Positions 8,559 to 17,201 of a DNA stretch of 64,000 nt are shown here, one piece after another; within the stretch, counting starts at the first letter, position 1; each line of letters begins with the position of its first letter. Under the pieces are notes generated by a model. It saw only the letters and a list, made by a program, of their open reading frames with translations, did no database searches and was not told where the DNA came from. This DNA comes from Pseudomonas oleovorans subsp. oleovorans. GTDB taxonomy: Bacteria; Pseudomonadota; Gammaproteobacteria; Pseudomonadales; Pseudomonadaceae. A program made the position numbers and the translations under genes. The stretch is from the NCBI RefSeq assembly GCF_002197815.1, contig NZ_NIUB01000020.1:1-64000 (forward strand), read 5' to 3'.

Positions 8559-9560
8559 ATGAAACTCAAGCGACTCTTCTCCGCGCTCGCCGCCGGCGCT
8601 GCGCTGACCGCCCTGTGCGCCACCGCGCAGGCGCGTGAATACTCCGTTTCCACCGTACTGTCGGACGCCTTCCCCTGGGGCCAGGCCGCGCAGAAGTGGG
8701 CCGACCTGGTCAACGAGCGCTCCGAGGGGCGCATCACCCTGCGCGTCTACCCCAACGCGCAACTGGTCGCCGGCGACCAGACCAAGGAATTCTCCGCCAT
8801 GCGCTCGGGCCTGATCGACATGGCCGTGGGTTCGACCATCAACTGGTCGCCGCAGGTGCCGGAGCTCAACCTGTTCTCCCTGCCGTTTCTGATGAAGAAC
8901 GACGCCGACCTCGACGCCATCACCCATGGTGAAGCCGGCAAGCTGGCCTTCGCCGCCATCGAGCAGCGCGGCATCGTGCCGCTGGCCTGGGGCGAGAACG
9001 GTTTTCGCCAGCTGTCCAACTCGGCCAAGCCGGTGCGCAGCCCTGCCGATCTGGCGGGCCTGAAGATACGCGTGGTCGGTTCGCCGCTGTTCCAGGACAC
9101 CTTCACCGCCCTCGGCGCCAACCCCACGCAAATGAGCTGGGCCGACGCCAAGCCGGCACTGACCACCGGCGCGGTGGACGGCCAGGAAAACCCGCTGTCG
9201 GTCTTCGACGTGGCGCGTGTCGACCAAGTGGGCCAGAAGTACCTGACCCTGTGGGACTACATGGCCGATCCGCTGGTGTTCGCCGTCAACCAGCGCGTAT
9301 GGAAATCCCTGCCCGAGGAAGATCGCGAGCTGCTCAGCCAGGCTGCCATCGACGCCGGCAAGTGGGAGATCGAGCTGTCGCGTGGTGCTCAGGCCCAACG
9401 CCTGGCCGACGTGCGTGAGCGCGGCGTGGAAGTGATCGAACTGAGCGACGCCGAGCGCGCGGCCTTCGTCGAAGCCACCGCCAGCGTGCATGAGAAGTGG
9501 GCACCGCGTATCGGCGATGCGCTGATGGGCGCCGCGCGCAAGGCCGTGGCCCAGCCCTGA
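8559..9560 (+). CDS. dctP: TRAP transporter substrate-binding protein (DctP family)
   Basis: A 333-residue periplasmic solute receptor with a clear signal peptide (MKLKRLFSALAAGAALTALC, cleavage after AQA) and DctP-family signatures: FSAMRSGLIDMAVGS, LKIRVVGSPLFQDTFTALGANPT and GAVDGQENPL. ATG 8559 has AAGG eight bases upstream and directly precedes the signal peptide. TRAP receptors bind organic acids (C4-dicarboxylates, keto acids, sugar acids); the exact ligand is not readable. First gene of dctPQM. A weak GG-N10-GC element at 8340-8355 could be a sigma54 promoter but is far from consensus. Confidence 0.92.
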   Translation: MKLKRLFSALAAGAALTALCATAQAREYSVSTVLSDAFPWGQAAQKWADLVNERSEGRITLRVYPNAQLVAGDQTKEFSAMRSGLIDMAVGSTINWSPQVPELNLFSLPFLMKNDADLDAITHGEAGKLAFAAIEQRGIVPLAWGENGFRQLSNSAKPVRSPADLAGLKIRVVGSPLFQDTFTALGANPTQMSWADAKPALTTGAVDGQENPLSVFDVARVDQVGQKYLTLWDYMADPLVFAVNQRVWKSLPEEDRELLSQAAIDAGKWEIELSRGAQAQRLADVRERGVEVIELSDAERAAFVEATASVHEKWAPRIGDALMGAARKAVAQP

Positions 9561-9601
9561 TTCGTTTTATCTGACCGGAAGCTCCCTTAGTCTGCTCTGC
9601 T

Positions 9602-9627
9602 CCCCTCTCCCGCTTGCGGGAGAGGGG
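9602..9627. repeat. Perfect 12-bp hairpin
   Basis: CCCCTCTCCCGC-TT-GCGGGAGAGGGG between dctP and dctQ. This element type is widespread in proteobacterial intergenic spaces. Within an operon it may protect the dctP transcript and lower dctQM expression relative to the receptor. Confidence 0.75.
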
Positions 9628-9689
9628 CCGGGGGAGAGGGCAGGGGGCGCCACTTCACGAGCGCATTGCTCCGGTCATTCGAGGTTCTT

Positions 9690-10166
9690 ATGAGCAAGCC
9701 AATCGACGCGCCGCTGGAGCGCGTGCTCGCCACCCTGGCCCTGGTGATCATCAGCCTGATCAGCCTGGCCAACGTCGTGGTGCGTTATTTCACCGATGCA
9801 TCCTTTGCCTTCACCGAGGAAATCTCGGTGTTCCTGCTGGTCATCCTCACCTTCGCCGGTGCTTCGGTGGCCATGCGCAGTAACCGACACATTCGTATCG
9901 GCCTGCTCGAGCGCCTGTTCCCGCGCCTGCGCACGCCGCTGATCCTGTTGCAGTGGCTGGCCAGCGTGCTGGTGCTGGGGCTGGTGTGCTGGTTCGGTGG
10001 TCAGTTCGCCTGGGAGGAATTCCAGTGGGATTCCGAGTCGCCCGGCCTCGGGCTGCCCAACTGGTGGTACGTGATCTGGCTGCCGATCCTGGCGCTGCTG
10101 CTGTTCGTGCGCCTGACCCAGATGACCGTCGATCGCCTGCGCGGGAGAATCAGTGATGAGCCCTGA
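9690..10166 (+). CDS. dctQ: TRAP transporter small permease (DctQ)
   Basis: A 158-residue membrane protein with four predicted helices (about residues 13-35, 45-66, 85-107, 125-147). The DctQ hallmark FTEEISVFLLVILTFAGA and RSNRHIRIGLLE lie between helices 2 and 3. The start at 9690 fits the start of homology better than the longer frame. It forms the inner-membrane complex with DctM, whose gene overlaps its end by 11 bases. Confidence 0.9.
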   Translation: MSKPIDAPLERVLATLALVIISLISLANVVVRYFTDASFAFTEEISVFLLVILTFAGASVAMRSNRHIRIGLLERLFPRLRTPLILLQWLASVLVLGLVCWFGGQFAWEEFQWDSESPGLGLPNWWYVIWLPILALLLFVRLTQMTVDRLRGRISDEP

Positions 10167-11451
10167 TCTCTGGCTGATCCTCAGTTTCGCCGTGCTGCTG
10201 GCACTCGGTGTGCCGGTGGCCTTCGCCCTCGGCCTGTCCGGCGCCATCGGTATCATCGCCGGGCTGTCGCCGGACATGCTCGCCACCCTCGGCACCAACA
10301 CCTACAACGGCGTGGCCAAGTACCCGCTGATCGCCATTCCGCTGTTCATCCTCACCGGCCTGGTGTTCGAGAAAGCCGGTGTGGCGCTGCGGCTGGTGCG
10401 CTTCGCCCAGGCGGTGATCGGCCCGCGTCATGGCGGCCTGGCCATGGTCGCGGTGCTGGTGTGCCTGATCATGGGTGGCATGAGCGGTTCCGGCCCGGCC
10501 GATGCCGCCGCCGTGGCCATGGTGATGCTGCCGAGCATGACCAAGGCGGGTTATCCCAAGCCGTTCTCGGCCACGCTGATCGCCGCCTCGGCCTCGACCG
10601 CCATCCTGATTCCGCCGTCGATCGCGCTGATTCTCTACTCCATCGTGGTGCCGGGCGTGGACCTGCGCGCGCTGTTCGCCGCCGGCCTGTTCCCCGGCAT
10701 TCTCGCCGGCCTGGTATTGCTGCTGCCGGCCTGGTTGCTGTCGCGCCACTACGGCTGGGAGTCGCCGGAGCAGGGCGAGCGTCCGCCGCTGGGCGAGAGC
10801 TTCAAGCAGGCGCTGCCGGCGCTGTTTGCCCCGGTGCTGATTCTCGGCGGCCTGCGCAGCGGCCTGTTCACGCCCACTGAAGCCGCCGTGGTCGGCGTGA
10901 CCTACGGCGTGCTGATCGGCCTGTTCGTTACCCGCGAGCTGGACTGGCGCAGCCTCTGGCGCCTGTGTGGCGAGGCCGGGGTGATCTCCGGCGTGGTCAT
11001 GCTGATCATCGCCCTGGCCGGCATCTTCGCCTGGGCCGGCACCATGCTCGGCACCTTCCGCCACCTGGCCGAATGGCTGATCTCGCTGTCGGACAACGGC
11101 TGGGTGTTGCTGGCGCTGGTGATGCTCGCGGTGCTGCTGGCTGGTATGTTGCTCGACGCCATCTCGATCTACCTGATCCTGATGCCGATCCTGATTCCGG
11201 TGATGCAGCACTTCGGCTGGAACCCGGTGTGGTTCGGCATCCTGCTGGCGATGAACATCGCCATCGGCCAGTTCACCCCACCGGTGGCGATCAACCTGAT
11301 GGTCACGGCCGAGGTCGCCAAGATACGCCTGGAACAAACCGTCGGCTGGGCCGCGTTGTTCGTTGTGGTGATGTCCAGTGCCCTGCTGCTGGTGGCGATC
11401 TTCCCGGAAATCGCCCTGTGGCTGCCGCGTGTGCTGGGTTATGCTGTGTAA
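10156..11451 (+). CDS. dctM: TRAP transporter large permease (DctM)
   Basis: A 431-residue, roughly 12-helix membrane protein. TRAP large-subunit signatures include MGGMSGSGPADAAAVAMVMLP, ASASTAILIPPSIALILY, FTPTEAAVVGVTYG and LDAISIYLILMPILIPV. It is the Na+-coupled translocation subunit working with DctP and DctQ. The ATG at 10156 has GGGAG nine bases upstream and overlaps dctQ, so the two are translationally coupled. Confidence 0.93.
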   Translation: MSPDLWLILSFAVLLALGVPVAFALGLSGAIGIIAGLSPDMLATLGTNTYNGVAKYPLIAIPLFILTGLVFEKAGVALRLVRFAQAVIGPRHGGLAMVAVLVCLIMGGMSGSGPADAAAVAMVMLPSMTKAGYPKPFSATLIAASASTAILIPPSIALILYSIVVPGVDLRALFAAGLFPGILAGLVLLLPAWLLSRHYGWESPEQGERPPLGESFKQALPALFAPVLILGGLRSGLFTPTEAAVVGVTYGVLIGLFVTRELDWRSLWRLCGEAGVISGVVMLIIALAGIFAWAGTMLGTFRHLAEWLISLSDNGWVLLALVMLAVLLAGMLLDAISIYLILMPILIPVMQHFGWNPVWFGILLAMNIAIGQFTPPVAINLMVTAEVAKIRLEQTVGWAALFVVVMSSALLLVAIFPEIALWLPRVLGYAV

Positions 11452-11534
11452 AACAGGCAAGGCCGTCTATAGTTGCCTGATGGTGCGCGGCGGGGAGCTG
11501 CGTACCGCTGAGGGCGGCGGCGCTGGGCAATAAA

Positions 11535-12635
11535 ATGGGCGACGGCAACTATAACGATCACAGGGATGTAGGCGCAGGGCACTGCGAAGGGCTGCGCGAG
11601 TCGGGCAAGCGCAAGCTGATGCGCACCATCCTGCTCGCCACCGGCCTTACCCTGGGCGGCTTTGCCGTGCTGCAGGCCCTGGCCGGCAACTACCTCTTCG
11701 CCATCCTCGAAGTGCTGTGCACCGCCTTGCTGCTGTTCGGCGCCTGGCGCATCGAACGCGCTCGCCATCTGCACCTGTGGATCTACCTGTACCTGATCCC
11801 GACCTTCTGCTTCATCCTCTACATCATCGTCATGCCGGACGCCTCAGCGGCGGCGTTCGTCTGGCTGTACATGATCCCGCTGCTGGCCTACCTGCTGCTG
11901 GGCAAGCAGCGCGCCTTCCTGCTCACCGCGCTGTTCATGTGCGCCGGGCTTTTGCTGTACTTCACCGACAATCACCTGACCCTGGACGCACACGGCCTGA
12001 TCGACCTGGGCAACGCCGCCCTGTGTGGCGTGCTGATCCTGGTGTTCGTGCATATCTACGATGGCTTGCGCATGCAGGCCTACGAGGAGCTGGAGCGTCT
12101 GGCGCAGACCGATTCACTGACCGGCGTGGCCAGCCGTGGCAGCTTCCAGCACGCCCTGCAACGCAGCATCCAGGATGCCGAACGCAGCAACGGGCATCTG
12201 GTACTGGTGCTGCTCGACGTCGATCACTTCAAGCAGGTCAATGATCAGTGGGGGCACGAGGCGGGCGATATGGCGCTGCAGCATATCTGTCAGATCCTCC
12301 AGCAGCGCCTGCGCGTGACCGACTTTCTCGGTCGTCTGGGTGGGGAGGAGTTCGGCCTGCTGCTACGTCATATCGACAGCACTGGCGCCGACCCGCTGGT
12401 GGACAAACTGCGTAAGCAGATCGCCGAACAGCCGCTTGAGTACGACGGTGAGCAGATCGCGCTGTCCGCCACCTTCGGCCTGGCCACCTGGCCCGTGGAC
12501 GGCCGCAGCGCCGCCGAGCTCTACCGCGCCGCTGACCGTCGCCTGTACAGCGGCAAGCGGCGCGGACGCAACCAACTGGTCAGCGCCGACCTGCCAGCCG
12601 AGCTGTTGCTGGATAAGTTCGATGTGCGGCTGTGA
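11535..12635 (+). CDS. Membrane diguanylate cyclase (GGDEF)
   Basis: A 366-residue protein. Five to six hydrophobic helices (about residues 30-170) form an uncharacterised membrane sensory module, followed by a GGDEF domain (about 195-350) with DSLTGVASRGSF, DVDHFKQVND and the active-site motif GGEEF. An RVTD inhibitory-site motif (RxxD) lies five residues before it. It should make cyclic di-GMP with product inhibition. The ATG at 11619 (MRTILLATG) is an alternative start. No partner gene; it is the last gene before the tRNA attachment site. Confidence 0.88.
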   Translation: MGDGNYNDHRDVGAGHCEGLRESGKRKLMRTILLATGLTLGGFAVLQALAGNYLFAILEVLCTALLLFGAWRIERARHLHLWIYLYLIPTFCFILYIIVMPDASAAAFVWLYMIPLLAYLLLGKQRAFLLTALFMCAGLLLYFTDNHLTLDAHGLIDLGNAALCGVLILVFVHIYDGLRMQAYEELERLAQTDSLTGVASRGSFQHALQRSIQDAERSNGHLVLVLLDVDHFKQVNDQWGHEAGDMALQHICQILQQRLRVTDFLGRLGGEEFGLLLRHIDSTGADPLVDKLRKQIAEQPLEYDGEQIALSATFGLATWPVDGRSAAELYRAADRRLYSGKRRGRNQLVSADLPAELLLDKFDVRL

Positions 12636-12677
12636 CTGCGCGCGGTGCTGCGCTTGCTGATATCAATTTCAGATACG

Positions 12678-12702
12678 AAAAGCCGCGCAGTGCGCGGCTT
12701 TT
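12678..12702 (-). terminator. tRNA terminator at the left island junction
   Basis: AAAAGCCGCGCA/TGCGCGGCTTTT stem just 3' of the tRNA remnant (which reads on the minus strand). The same hairpin precedes the copy at 39340, which shows that element B carries its own version of the tRNA's terminator. Confidence 0.8.
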
Positions 12703-12706
12703 AAGG

Positions 12707-12751
12707 TGGTGGGCCCACACGGACTCGAACCGTGGACCCAAGGATTATGAG
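12707..12751 (-). repeat. att core 1: 3' half of a CAU-anticodon tRNA gene
   Basis: On the minus strand this reads from the anticodon loop (CTCATAATCC) through variable loop, T-arm (GGTTCGAGTCC) and acceptor 3' strand to CCA, 45 nt, with no 5' half beside it. The CAU anticodon fits tRNA-Met or tRNA-Ile2. It differs from copies 2 and 3 by one base (GGACCCAAGG versus GGACCAAAGG on the plus strand). It marks the left boundary of the island array. Confidence 0.9.
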
Positions 12752-12905
12752 TTGCCTAGAAACGCTGCAAACCCAGTGAAATCGGGCGTAGCTTAGCGCA
12801 GGTACAGTTAGCTGAAAGCTTCGCCGTAGAGCGGTTTAAGCGTAATTGGGCGAAATCTGTAAAAGCTGGGCACTGTACCGCCAGTGTACTGATTTCTGTA
12901 CCGCG
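12752..12905. other. Integrated-element end with arm-type repeats (copy 1)
   Basis: This stretch is about 85-90% identical by eye to the sequence right of att core 2 (18739-18892). It contains three CTGTACC/TGTACTG-like repeats at about 12872-12904, matching those beside integrase 1 at 39239-39266. It is therefore the far end of an element of type B. No gene is supportable between 12752 and 13015. Confidence 0.7.
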
Positions 12906-13015
12906 AAACGGTCAGGTTTTGCTTTTTAATCGGACGATCACTACGCAGGCTCTCTTGATCGTGTTGCGGATCAGGCGTTGACGGACATCGTTGCTCCAAG
13001 TGCTGAGTGATGCTG

Positions 13016-13423
13016 CTATTGACCTTGCTCGGCGAGCCAGGCGAGGTCATCTGCACGTTTCTTGGTCATATCAAGAAAGCACGAAGCGCTGTTGACGCTG
13101 TCGATGGTGCCTCCAGTCAAGCTACCGAGTAGGGCGCAATCGGCATCGCGGAATTTGATCCATAGCCGCTGCGCGTCCCGCAGTAGTGTTTGCTGTGCAG
13201 GTGTTAGCGCTTGTATGGCGGCTTTGTAATTTTGGTTGAGGCGGGCGTCTTGCTGTTCTGTCTCACTGCCCATGCAATTGAGCATATTCACCGTCACGCC
13301 GCCGGACTCATCCATGCAGGCGGTATAGGTTTCGCTGTAGCCATCGTCTGCTGCGTGTGTTCCAGCGCTGAGCGCGGTGACGGCAATCGCCAGCAGTTGA
13401 TTGCATGATGTGCATCCAGCGTA
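13016..13423 (-). pseudogene. LprI-family (DUF1311) small secreted protein, start codon missing
   Basis: The frame encodes a mature DUF1311/LprI-type domain (YTACMDESGG..., LTPAQQTLLRDAQRLWIKFRDADC, SCFLDMTKKRADDLAWL) with four cysteines. It is preceded by signal-peptide-like residues LLAIAVTALSAGTHA. Upstream of these the frame reaches a stop at 13424-13426 with no ATG, GTG or TTG, and only 15 bp separate it from the end of the NERD gene. The 5' end has probably been replaced by recombination. LprI domains are small periplasmic proteins, some inhibiting lysozyme; function here is unproven. Confidence 0.6.
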
Positions 13424-13437
13424 TCAATTGATGGTTG

Positions 13438-14208
13438 TTAAAGGCTTTGCATGGTTCGGCACTTGGGGAAAGCCGAGCATCCCCAAAACTGCTGTCCCGC
13501 TTTCGGCCCTGACTTCACGGTGCGGATCAGCAGCGCACTCCCACATTTCGGACACTGCCGCTCGGCTGTCGGATCGCTACGGCGTTTGAGGTTTTGTACA
13601 TGCTCGCGGTGGGTGGCGAGGGTTGGCGCGCGGCGGCCGGTTTGCAGGGCATGCAACATGGCGTCAACTTCAGGCTCGCTGAATAGCGGCTGCTGGAATG
13701 ACTTGATATAGCGGATAAAGCCGATGCCCTGGGTGACGTTGGCCGGCACTTCGGTTTTGAAGGTGCTGCCGCCGACAAAGGTGATGACCGAGTGCAGGTG
13801 CTCGGGGTTTACGCCAAGGATGGCTTCCAGTGCTTTGAGGTGTTTGTAGTTCTGCCGCAGCGGGTTCTGGAATTTGAACGTTCGCTTGTAGAGCTTCTGT
13901 GTCCACTGTGGCTGCTTCTCACTGCCGAAGATCCAGCCGCTCATGTTCTTCGTTTCCAGCACGAAGATGCCGTAAGGCGAGAGGAATACGTGGTCGATCT
14001 GCGTGGTGCCGTCGGGCGTGTTCAGCGTGACATTGTGCAGGCGGCGGTAGGTCTGCTTGTCCAGCTGCCAATGGGCGAACAGCCGCACCAGGATTTCGCC
14101 AATATGACCCTTTGCCCATGGGGACTTGAGCAGGCCGATCAGCAGTGCGGCTGGGATAAACCAGGCCAGCATGCCCCAGACCTGAGCGATGATGGGGGAG
14201 AAGTCCAT
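13438..14208 (-). CDS. NERD-domain protein with C-terminal zinc ribbon (copy 1)
   Basis: 256 residues. A membrane helix (about 9-27, WGMLAWFIPAALLIGLL) is followed by a nuclease-related NERD domain (about 36-160) with the PD-(D/E)xK-like set D72 (QIDHVF), E85 and K87 (VLETKN). A C-terminal topoisomerase-type C4 zinc ribbon (CPKCGS... CSAFPKC) ends the protein. The start at ATG 14208 has AGGACAGGAA upstream and matches copy 2; the longer frame does not. NERD proteins are presumed nucleic-acid-acting, and several sit in defence or plasmid loci. Near-identical to the gene at 22576-23346. Confidence 0.8.
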   Translation of the reverse strand: MDFSPIIAQVWGMLAWFIPAALLIGLLKSPWAKGHIGEILVRLFAHWQLDKQTYRRLHNVTLNTPDGTTQIDHVFLSPYGIFVLETKNMSGWIFGSEKQPQWTQKLYKRTFKFQNPLRQNYKHLKALEAILGVNPEHLHSVITFVGGSTFKTEVPANVTQGIGFIRYIKSFQQPLFSEPEVDAMLHALQTGRRAPTLATHREHVQNLKRRSDPTAERQCPKCGSALLIRTVKSGPKAGQQFWGCSAFPKCRTMQSL

Positions 14209-14290
14209 TTCCTGTCCTTGGTAATCCTGAGTTAACCGGATAGTACCGAAAGTCAGCGTAAATGGACGAACGTATTCGAAGGCGACAATC

Positions 14291-14330
14291 GGCTCATTGC
14301 GTGAGCCGAATATTCCGGCTATTCGGCTCA
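14291..14330. repeat. Double hairpin motif upstream of NERD copy 1
   Basis: GGCTCA-TTGCG-TGAGCC overlaps TGAGCCGAATA-(7 nt)-TATTCGGCTCA. The same pair occurs at 23429-23468, and a rearranged version at 31398-31437. It may be a dispersed repeat family or a regulatory structure. Confidence 0.75.
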
Positions 14331-14397
14331 CTCGGCTCTAAGCACCCGCTCAGGCTTTAGCTTCAGGCGCTGCGTTGATTTTTGCTGAGGTCGGTTC

Positions 14398-15275
14398 ATG
14401 GCTGATGAAGGTCTCGCACGTCCTGATGCCACTGAGAAATTGCGCTTCGAGGCCAGTGCGCTGCTGACAGGTTGCGGCACGGCCTCCGAGCAAGACATGG
14501 AGCCCAAGGCTTGGGTGCCAGCCATCGCGACCCTGCGCCGAGCTCTGCACCTGGCCCAACCTGGCACCCAGGTGCCTCGCTTACAGCTCGGCTATCAACC
14601 GGGTGGAGGTAGAGGCAATGTCAGCCTCTACTGGCTGGAGCTGGCTTCAGAAGATTCGTCAGTAAAAGACTATGAGTCTGAGAGTGAGCCATCGACTACT
14701 GTGCTTTATCGACGATCTGGCAATGGGGCCATCCGCCCCTCGCTCGCCGCCCGGCTGTTTCTACGGAACGGAGAGATGCGCAACCTCAGCGTTCGTGGCA
14801 TCAGCTTTCTGAGCTCGATATTGCTGGGCAGCGCATTATGGCTAGTCCTGCTCAGCATCATGCTGCTCAGCCTAAGCCAACGCGGAGGCCCTCTTACTAT
14901 GGGCAGCCTGATTACCCTGGCCCTGACAGTGCTGGGCTTTGTGTTTATCTGGCGCGAGGTGTATGCCCCTTGGTTCCGCGTCATTGACGACTGTGTAGTT
15001 AAAGCCCCCCACTGGGTTTCTACCGTCAAAGAGGCTAGCTGCGAGTTGGAGATGTTTCGGCATGAAAGTTATCGCTGGACGCGCTTGGTTCGATTTTCGG
15101 CAGACTGCCCATTTGTGGCAGCAACATCGAGCTCAAGCCCGGAGAACCAGATCAAAAGCTCCCTCTGGTGGGTCGCTGCGTCGAAAGCCCGCACGCCCAT
15201 GTCTATAGCTTTGACCGCATGACGCTGCGCGGTGCCTACCTAGGCCCACCGATGCCAACATCCAAGGCGCCGTGA
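14398..15275 (+). pseudogene. Hypothetical membrane protein, probable frameshift near the 3' end
   Basis: The first frame (from ATG 14398) gives about 235 plausible residues with two transmembrane helices (about residues 138-160 and 167-188, ...LVLLSIMLL and LITLALTVLGFVFIW) and a cytoplasmic tail. After TRLVRF (about 15090-15105) the frame turns to low-complexity sequence, while the -1 frame continues sensibly with GRLPICGSNIELKPGEP to a stop at 15273-15275. A one-base indel is therefore likely. I do not recognise the family. It is divergent from the NERD gene. Confidence 0.5.
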
Positions 15276-15390
15276 GAGATGGCTGTCTTCTGAGGCTGTT
15301 ATGCCCAGATGGGCAACTAGGCAACACAGGCCGATACAACGAGAACTACCAAACTAGCCGGCAGCACAGACAGATAACCGCGAGTGTCGC

Positions 15391-16611
15391 TCAAACTGAC
15401 CAAAACAGTGCGAGCGGCACGGCCACCAGTTGTTCATCGAAAGGCACGACCTGATCGCCCGAGTAGAACACCACGCCACGCTTGAACTGCTGCGGCGTAA
15501 TCTCGCGTAGATGACGAAGCCCGTTGAAGTCCTTGCCGCTGATAGTGGCCGCTGCCTTGACCTCGATGCCAACCAGATCGCCACGACGGTTCTCCAGCAC
15601 GAAGTCCACCTCTACTCCGGTGGAGGTACGGTAATGCATCAGCCGCGTGCGCAAATCTGACCAGCTCTGATGCTTGACCAGCTCGGCATGCACGAAGTCC
15701 TCCACCAAGTCCCCCGGTAACCCCAGTCCAGCCGCCATGCCGGCTTCGCTCAAGCCCTGCAAGTGGGCCATCAAGCCGTAGTCGGTCACGAACAGCTTGG
15801 GCGATTTCTGTAGTCGTTTGCCGAGATTGGACGACCAGGCTGGAACCTGACGCACGAGAAAAAGGGTCTCCAGCAGAGTCAGATAGCGCTTGAGCGTGGT
15901 CTGCGGAATGCCCGTCGAACGCGACAGCTCGGCGGCATTGAGCAGTCCGCCACTGCGGGCGCCCAGCAGCTGCATCAGCCGCGGCATCTCCGTCAGCCCT
16001 TCGATCTGGGCCAGGTCGCGAACGTCACGCTGCAAGATCGTATGGAGATAACTCTCGAACCAGGCTTCCCGCCGCCGCTCGCCGGAACGACTCAGCGCCT
16101 CCGGATAGCCTCCACGACTCAGCCTCGCGATGAAGTCCTGCCGCTCGAAATGGCACTTATCCGGCATCTGGCCGCTGAACAGTCGATCAATCATGCTAAG
16201 GGGCTGACGCTCGATTTCGCTTTGCGCCAGAGGCCACAGGTTCAGCACCTCCATACGTCCAGCTAGAGAGTCGGCAATCTGCGGCAGCAACAGCACATTG
16301 GCCGAGCCGGTCAGCAGGAAACGCCCAGGGGTACGGTCGCGATCCACCGCCGCCTTGATCGCTAGGAACACCCCAGGAGCACGCTGCACCTCATCGAGAC
16401 AGACCGCCCCCTTGAGTGCGTTGATGAAACCGAAGGGATCAACCTGCGCGGCTGCCAGCACAGCCGGGTCGTCGAAGGTGTAGTAAGTCGCCTCGCGGCC
16501 GAGGTTTTGGATCAGCGTACTCTTGCCGGTCTGGCGGGCGCCGTTGACCAGCACGACCGGCGAATCATCCAGGGCTGCGAGTAGGTTTTGACGAATTATG
16601 CGCGCGTACAT
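15391..16611 (-). CDS. AAA ATPase with DUF4143 domain
   Basis: A 406-residue protein of the AAA_14/DUF4143 family. Walker A is VNGARQTGKSTLIQ (about residues 23-36), Walker B is GAVCLDEVQRAP (about 68-79), sensor LLTGSANVLLL follows, a winged-helix segment lies around 225-260, and the C-terminal DUF4143 has a nuclease-like motif (VEVDFVLE...GIEVKA, about 338-357). Such proteins are frequent in mobile DNA and have been viewed as toxin- or defence-like; the function is not established. A palindrome overlaps its start codon. It is monocistronic. Confidence 0.85.
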   Translation of the reverse strand: MYARIIRQNLLAALDDSPVVLVNGARQTGKSTLIQNLGREATYYTFDDPAVLAAAQVDPFGFINALKGAVCLDEVQRAPGVFLAIKAAVDRDRTPGRFLLTGSANVLLLPQIADSLAGRMEVLNLWPLAQSEIERQPLSMIDRLFSGQMPDKCHFERQDFIARLSRGGYPEALSRSGERRREAWFESYLHTILQRDVRDLAQIEGLTEMPRLMQLLGARSGGLLNAAELSRSTGIPQTTLKRYLTLLETLFLVRQVPAWSSNLGKRLQKSPKLFVTDYGLMAHLQGLSEAGMAAGLGLPGDLVEDFVHAELVKHQSWSDLRTRLMHYRTSTGVEVDFVLENRRGDLVGIEVKAAATISGKDFNGLRHLREITPQQFKRGVVFYSGDQVVPFDEQLVAVPLALFWSV

Positions 16612-16649
16612 GGTGTAAATTCATCCATTAAGTGGTGGAAATTACACCA
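16611..16649. promoter_or_regulatory. Palindromic operator at the AAA/DUF4143 start codon
   Basis: TGGTGTAAATTC and GAAATTACACCA form an imperfect 12-bp inverted repeat with a 15-nt spacer. The inner edge touches the ATG. This position would let the gene product or a repressor block transcription or translation start. Confidence 0.6.
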
Positions 16650-16707
16650 CAAATATATAGCGCATCATAGCGCTCAGCCGCCCTTTGAGCCTCAGGTTAG
16701 TCATGAG

Positions 16708-16748
16708 TACCGGAATCTGTAGTCGTGAATACCGGAATCTGTAGTCGT
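16708..16748. repeat. Two-copy 22-bp tandem repeat
   Basis: TACCGGAATCTGTAGTCGT occurs at 16708-16726 and again at 16730-16748. No gene is supportable between 16650 and 16842. Confidence 0.8.
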
Positions 16749-16842
16749 CACCCCTCTGGAGGCCACGTGGCACTAGGCGTCCAGCCAGCTAAAAACAAGA
16801 TAACAACAAGAAAAAAACAAGGGAAAAGCTTTTAAAAAGCGA

Positions 16843-17175
16843 TCAGAGTGATGGCTGCGGTCGGCGCAGGTGAGGGTGGCGGCGCCACCACGCCTCTGCC
16901 ACATCGGCCGGCACCGTAGCGTGGTGGCCCAGGTCTTCAACGGTGAGAGCGCGCCGGAATCTCTTATCCTGCCAAGACTGGCTGGGGACATTGCGGGGAG
17001 AGCCGGCAGGAAGGAGCCAATTAAGCGCTTGCTGCGCGTTTTGGAAGATTCTTGAGCCGGTATACCCCAGAGGGAGCGAAATCGTCACAGAGGCGATTCT
17101 GAGCCGTTCCCGGGGCTGAAGGGACTGCAACAGAGTGATAAGAGGGCTGGAAGGGGGATTAACGACCGGCAGCAC
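16843..17175 (-). CDS. Hypothetical protein (uncertain)
   Basis: A 110-codon frame with plausible composition in its second half (PSQSWQDKRFRRALTVEDLGHHATVPADVAEAWWRRHP). No family is recognised, no convincing ribosome site is seen and the region is a decayed junction, so it may be a gene fragment or a chance frame. Confidence 0.3.
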   Translation of the reverse strand: MLPVVNPPSSPLITLLQSLQPRERLRIASVTISLPLGYTGSRIFQNAQQALNWLLPAGSPRNVPSQSWQDKRFRRALTVEDLGHHATVPADVAEAWWRRHPHLRRPQPSL

Positions 17176-17201
17176 ATCAAGCGGACTGCAATTCTTGCGA
17201 C

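Larger units (their letters stand above)
13438..14392. repeat. 955-bp direct repeat, copy 1 (NERD gene plus leader)
   Basis: It corresponds base for base in length to 22576-23530: the whole NERD gene plus 184 bp of upstream non-coding DNA. Divergence is limited to scattered substitutions in the gene, and the leader is almost identical. Sequence beyond both ends is unrelated. Confidence 0.9.

Noticed and set aside
10150..11460. A 436-codon minus-strand frame rich in His and Gln
   Set aside because: It is antisense to dctM and is compositional only.
12707..12751. A complete tRNA gene
   Set aside because: Only the 3' half is present at all three sites; no D-arm or acceptor 5' strand lies adjacent.
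14291..14330. Possible integron attC site
   Set aside because: It lacks the R-box consensus and cassette organisation, and no integron integrase is present.
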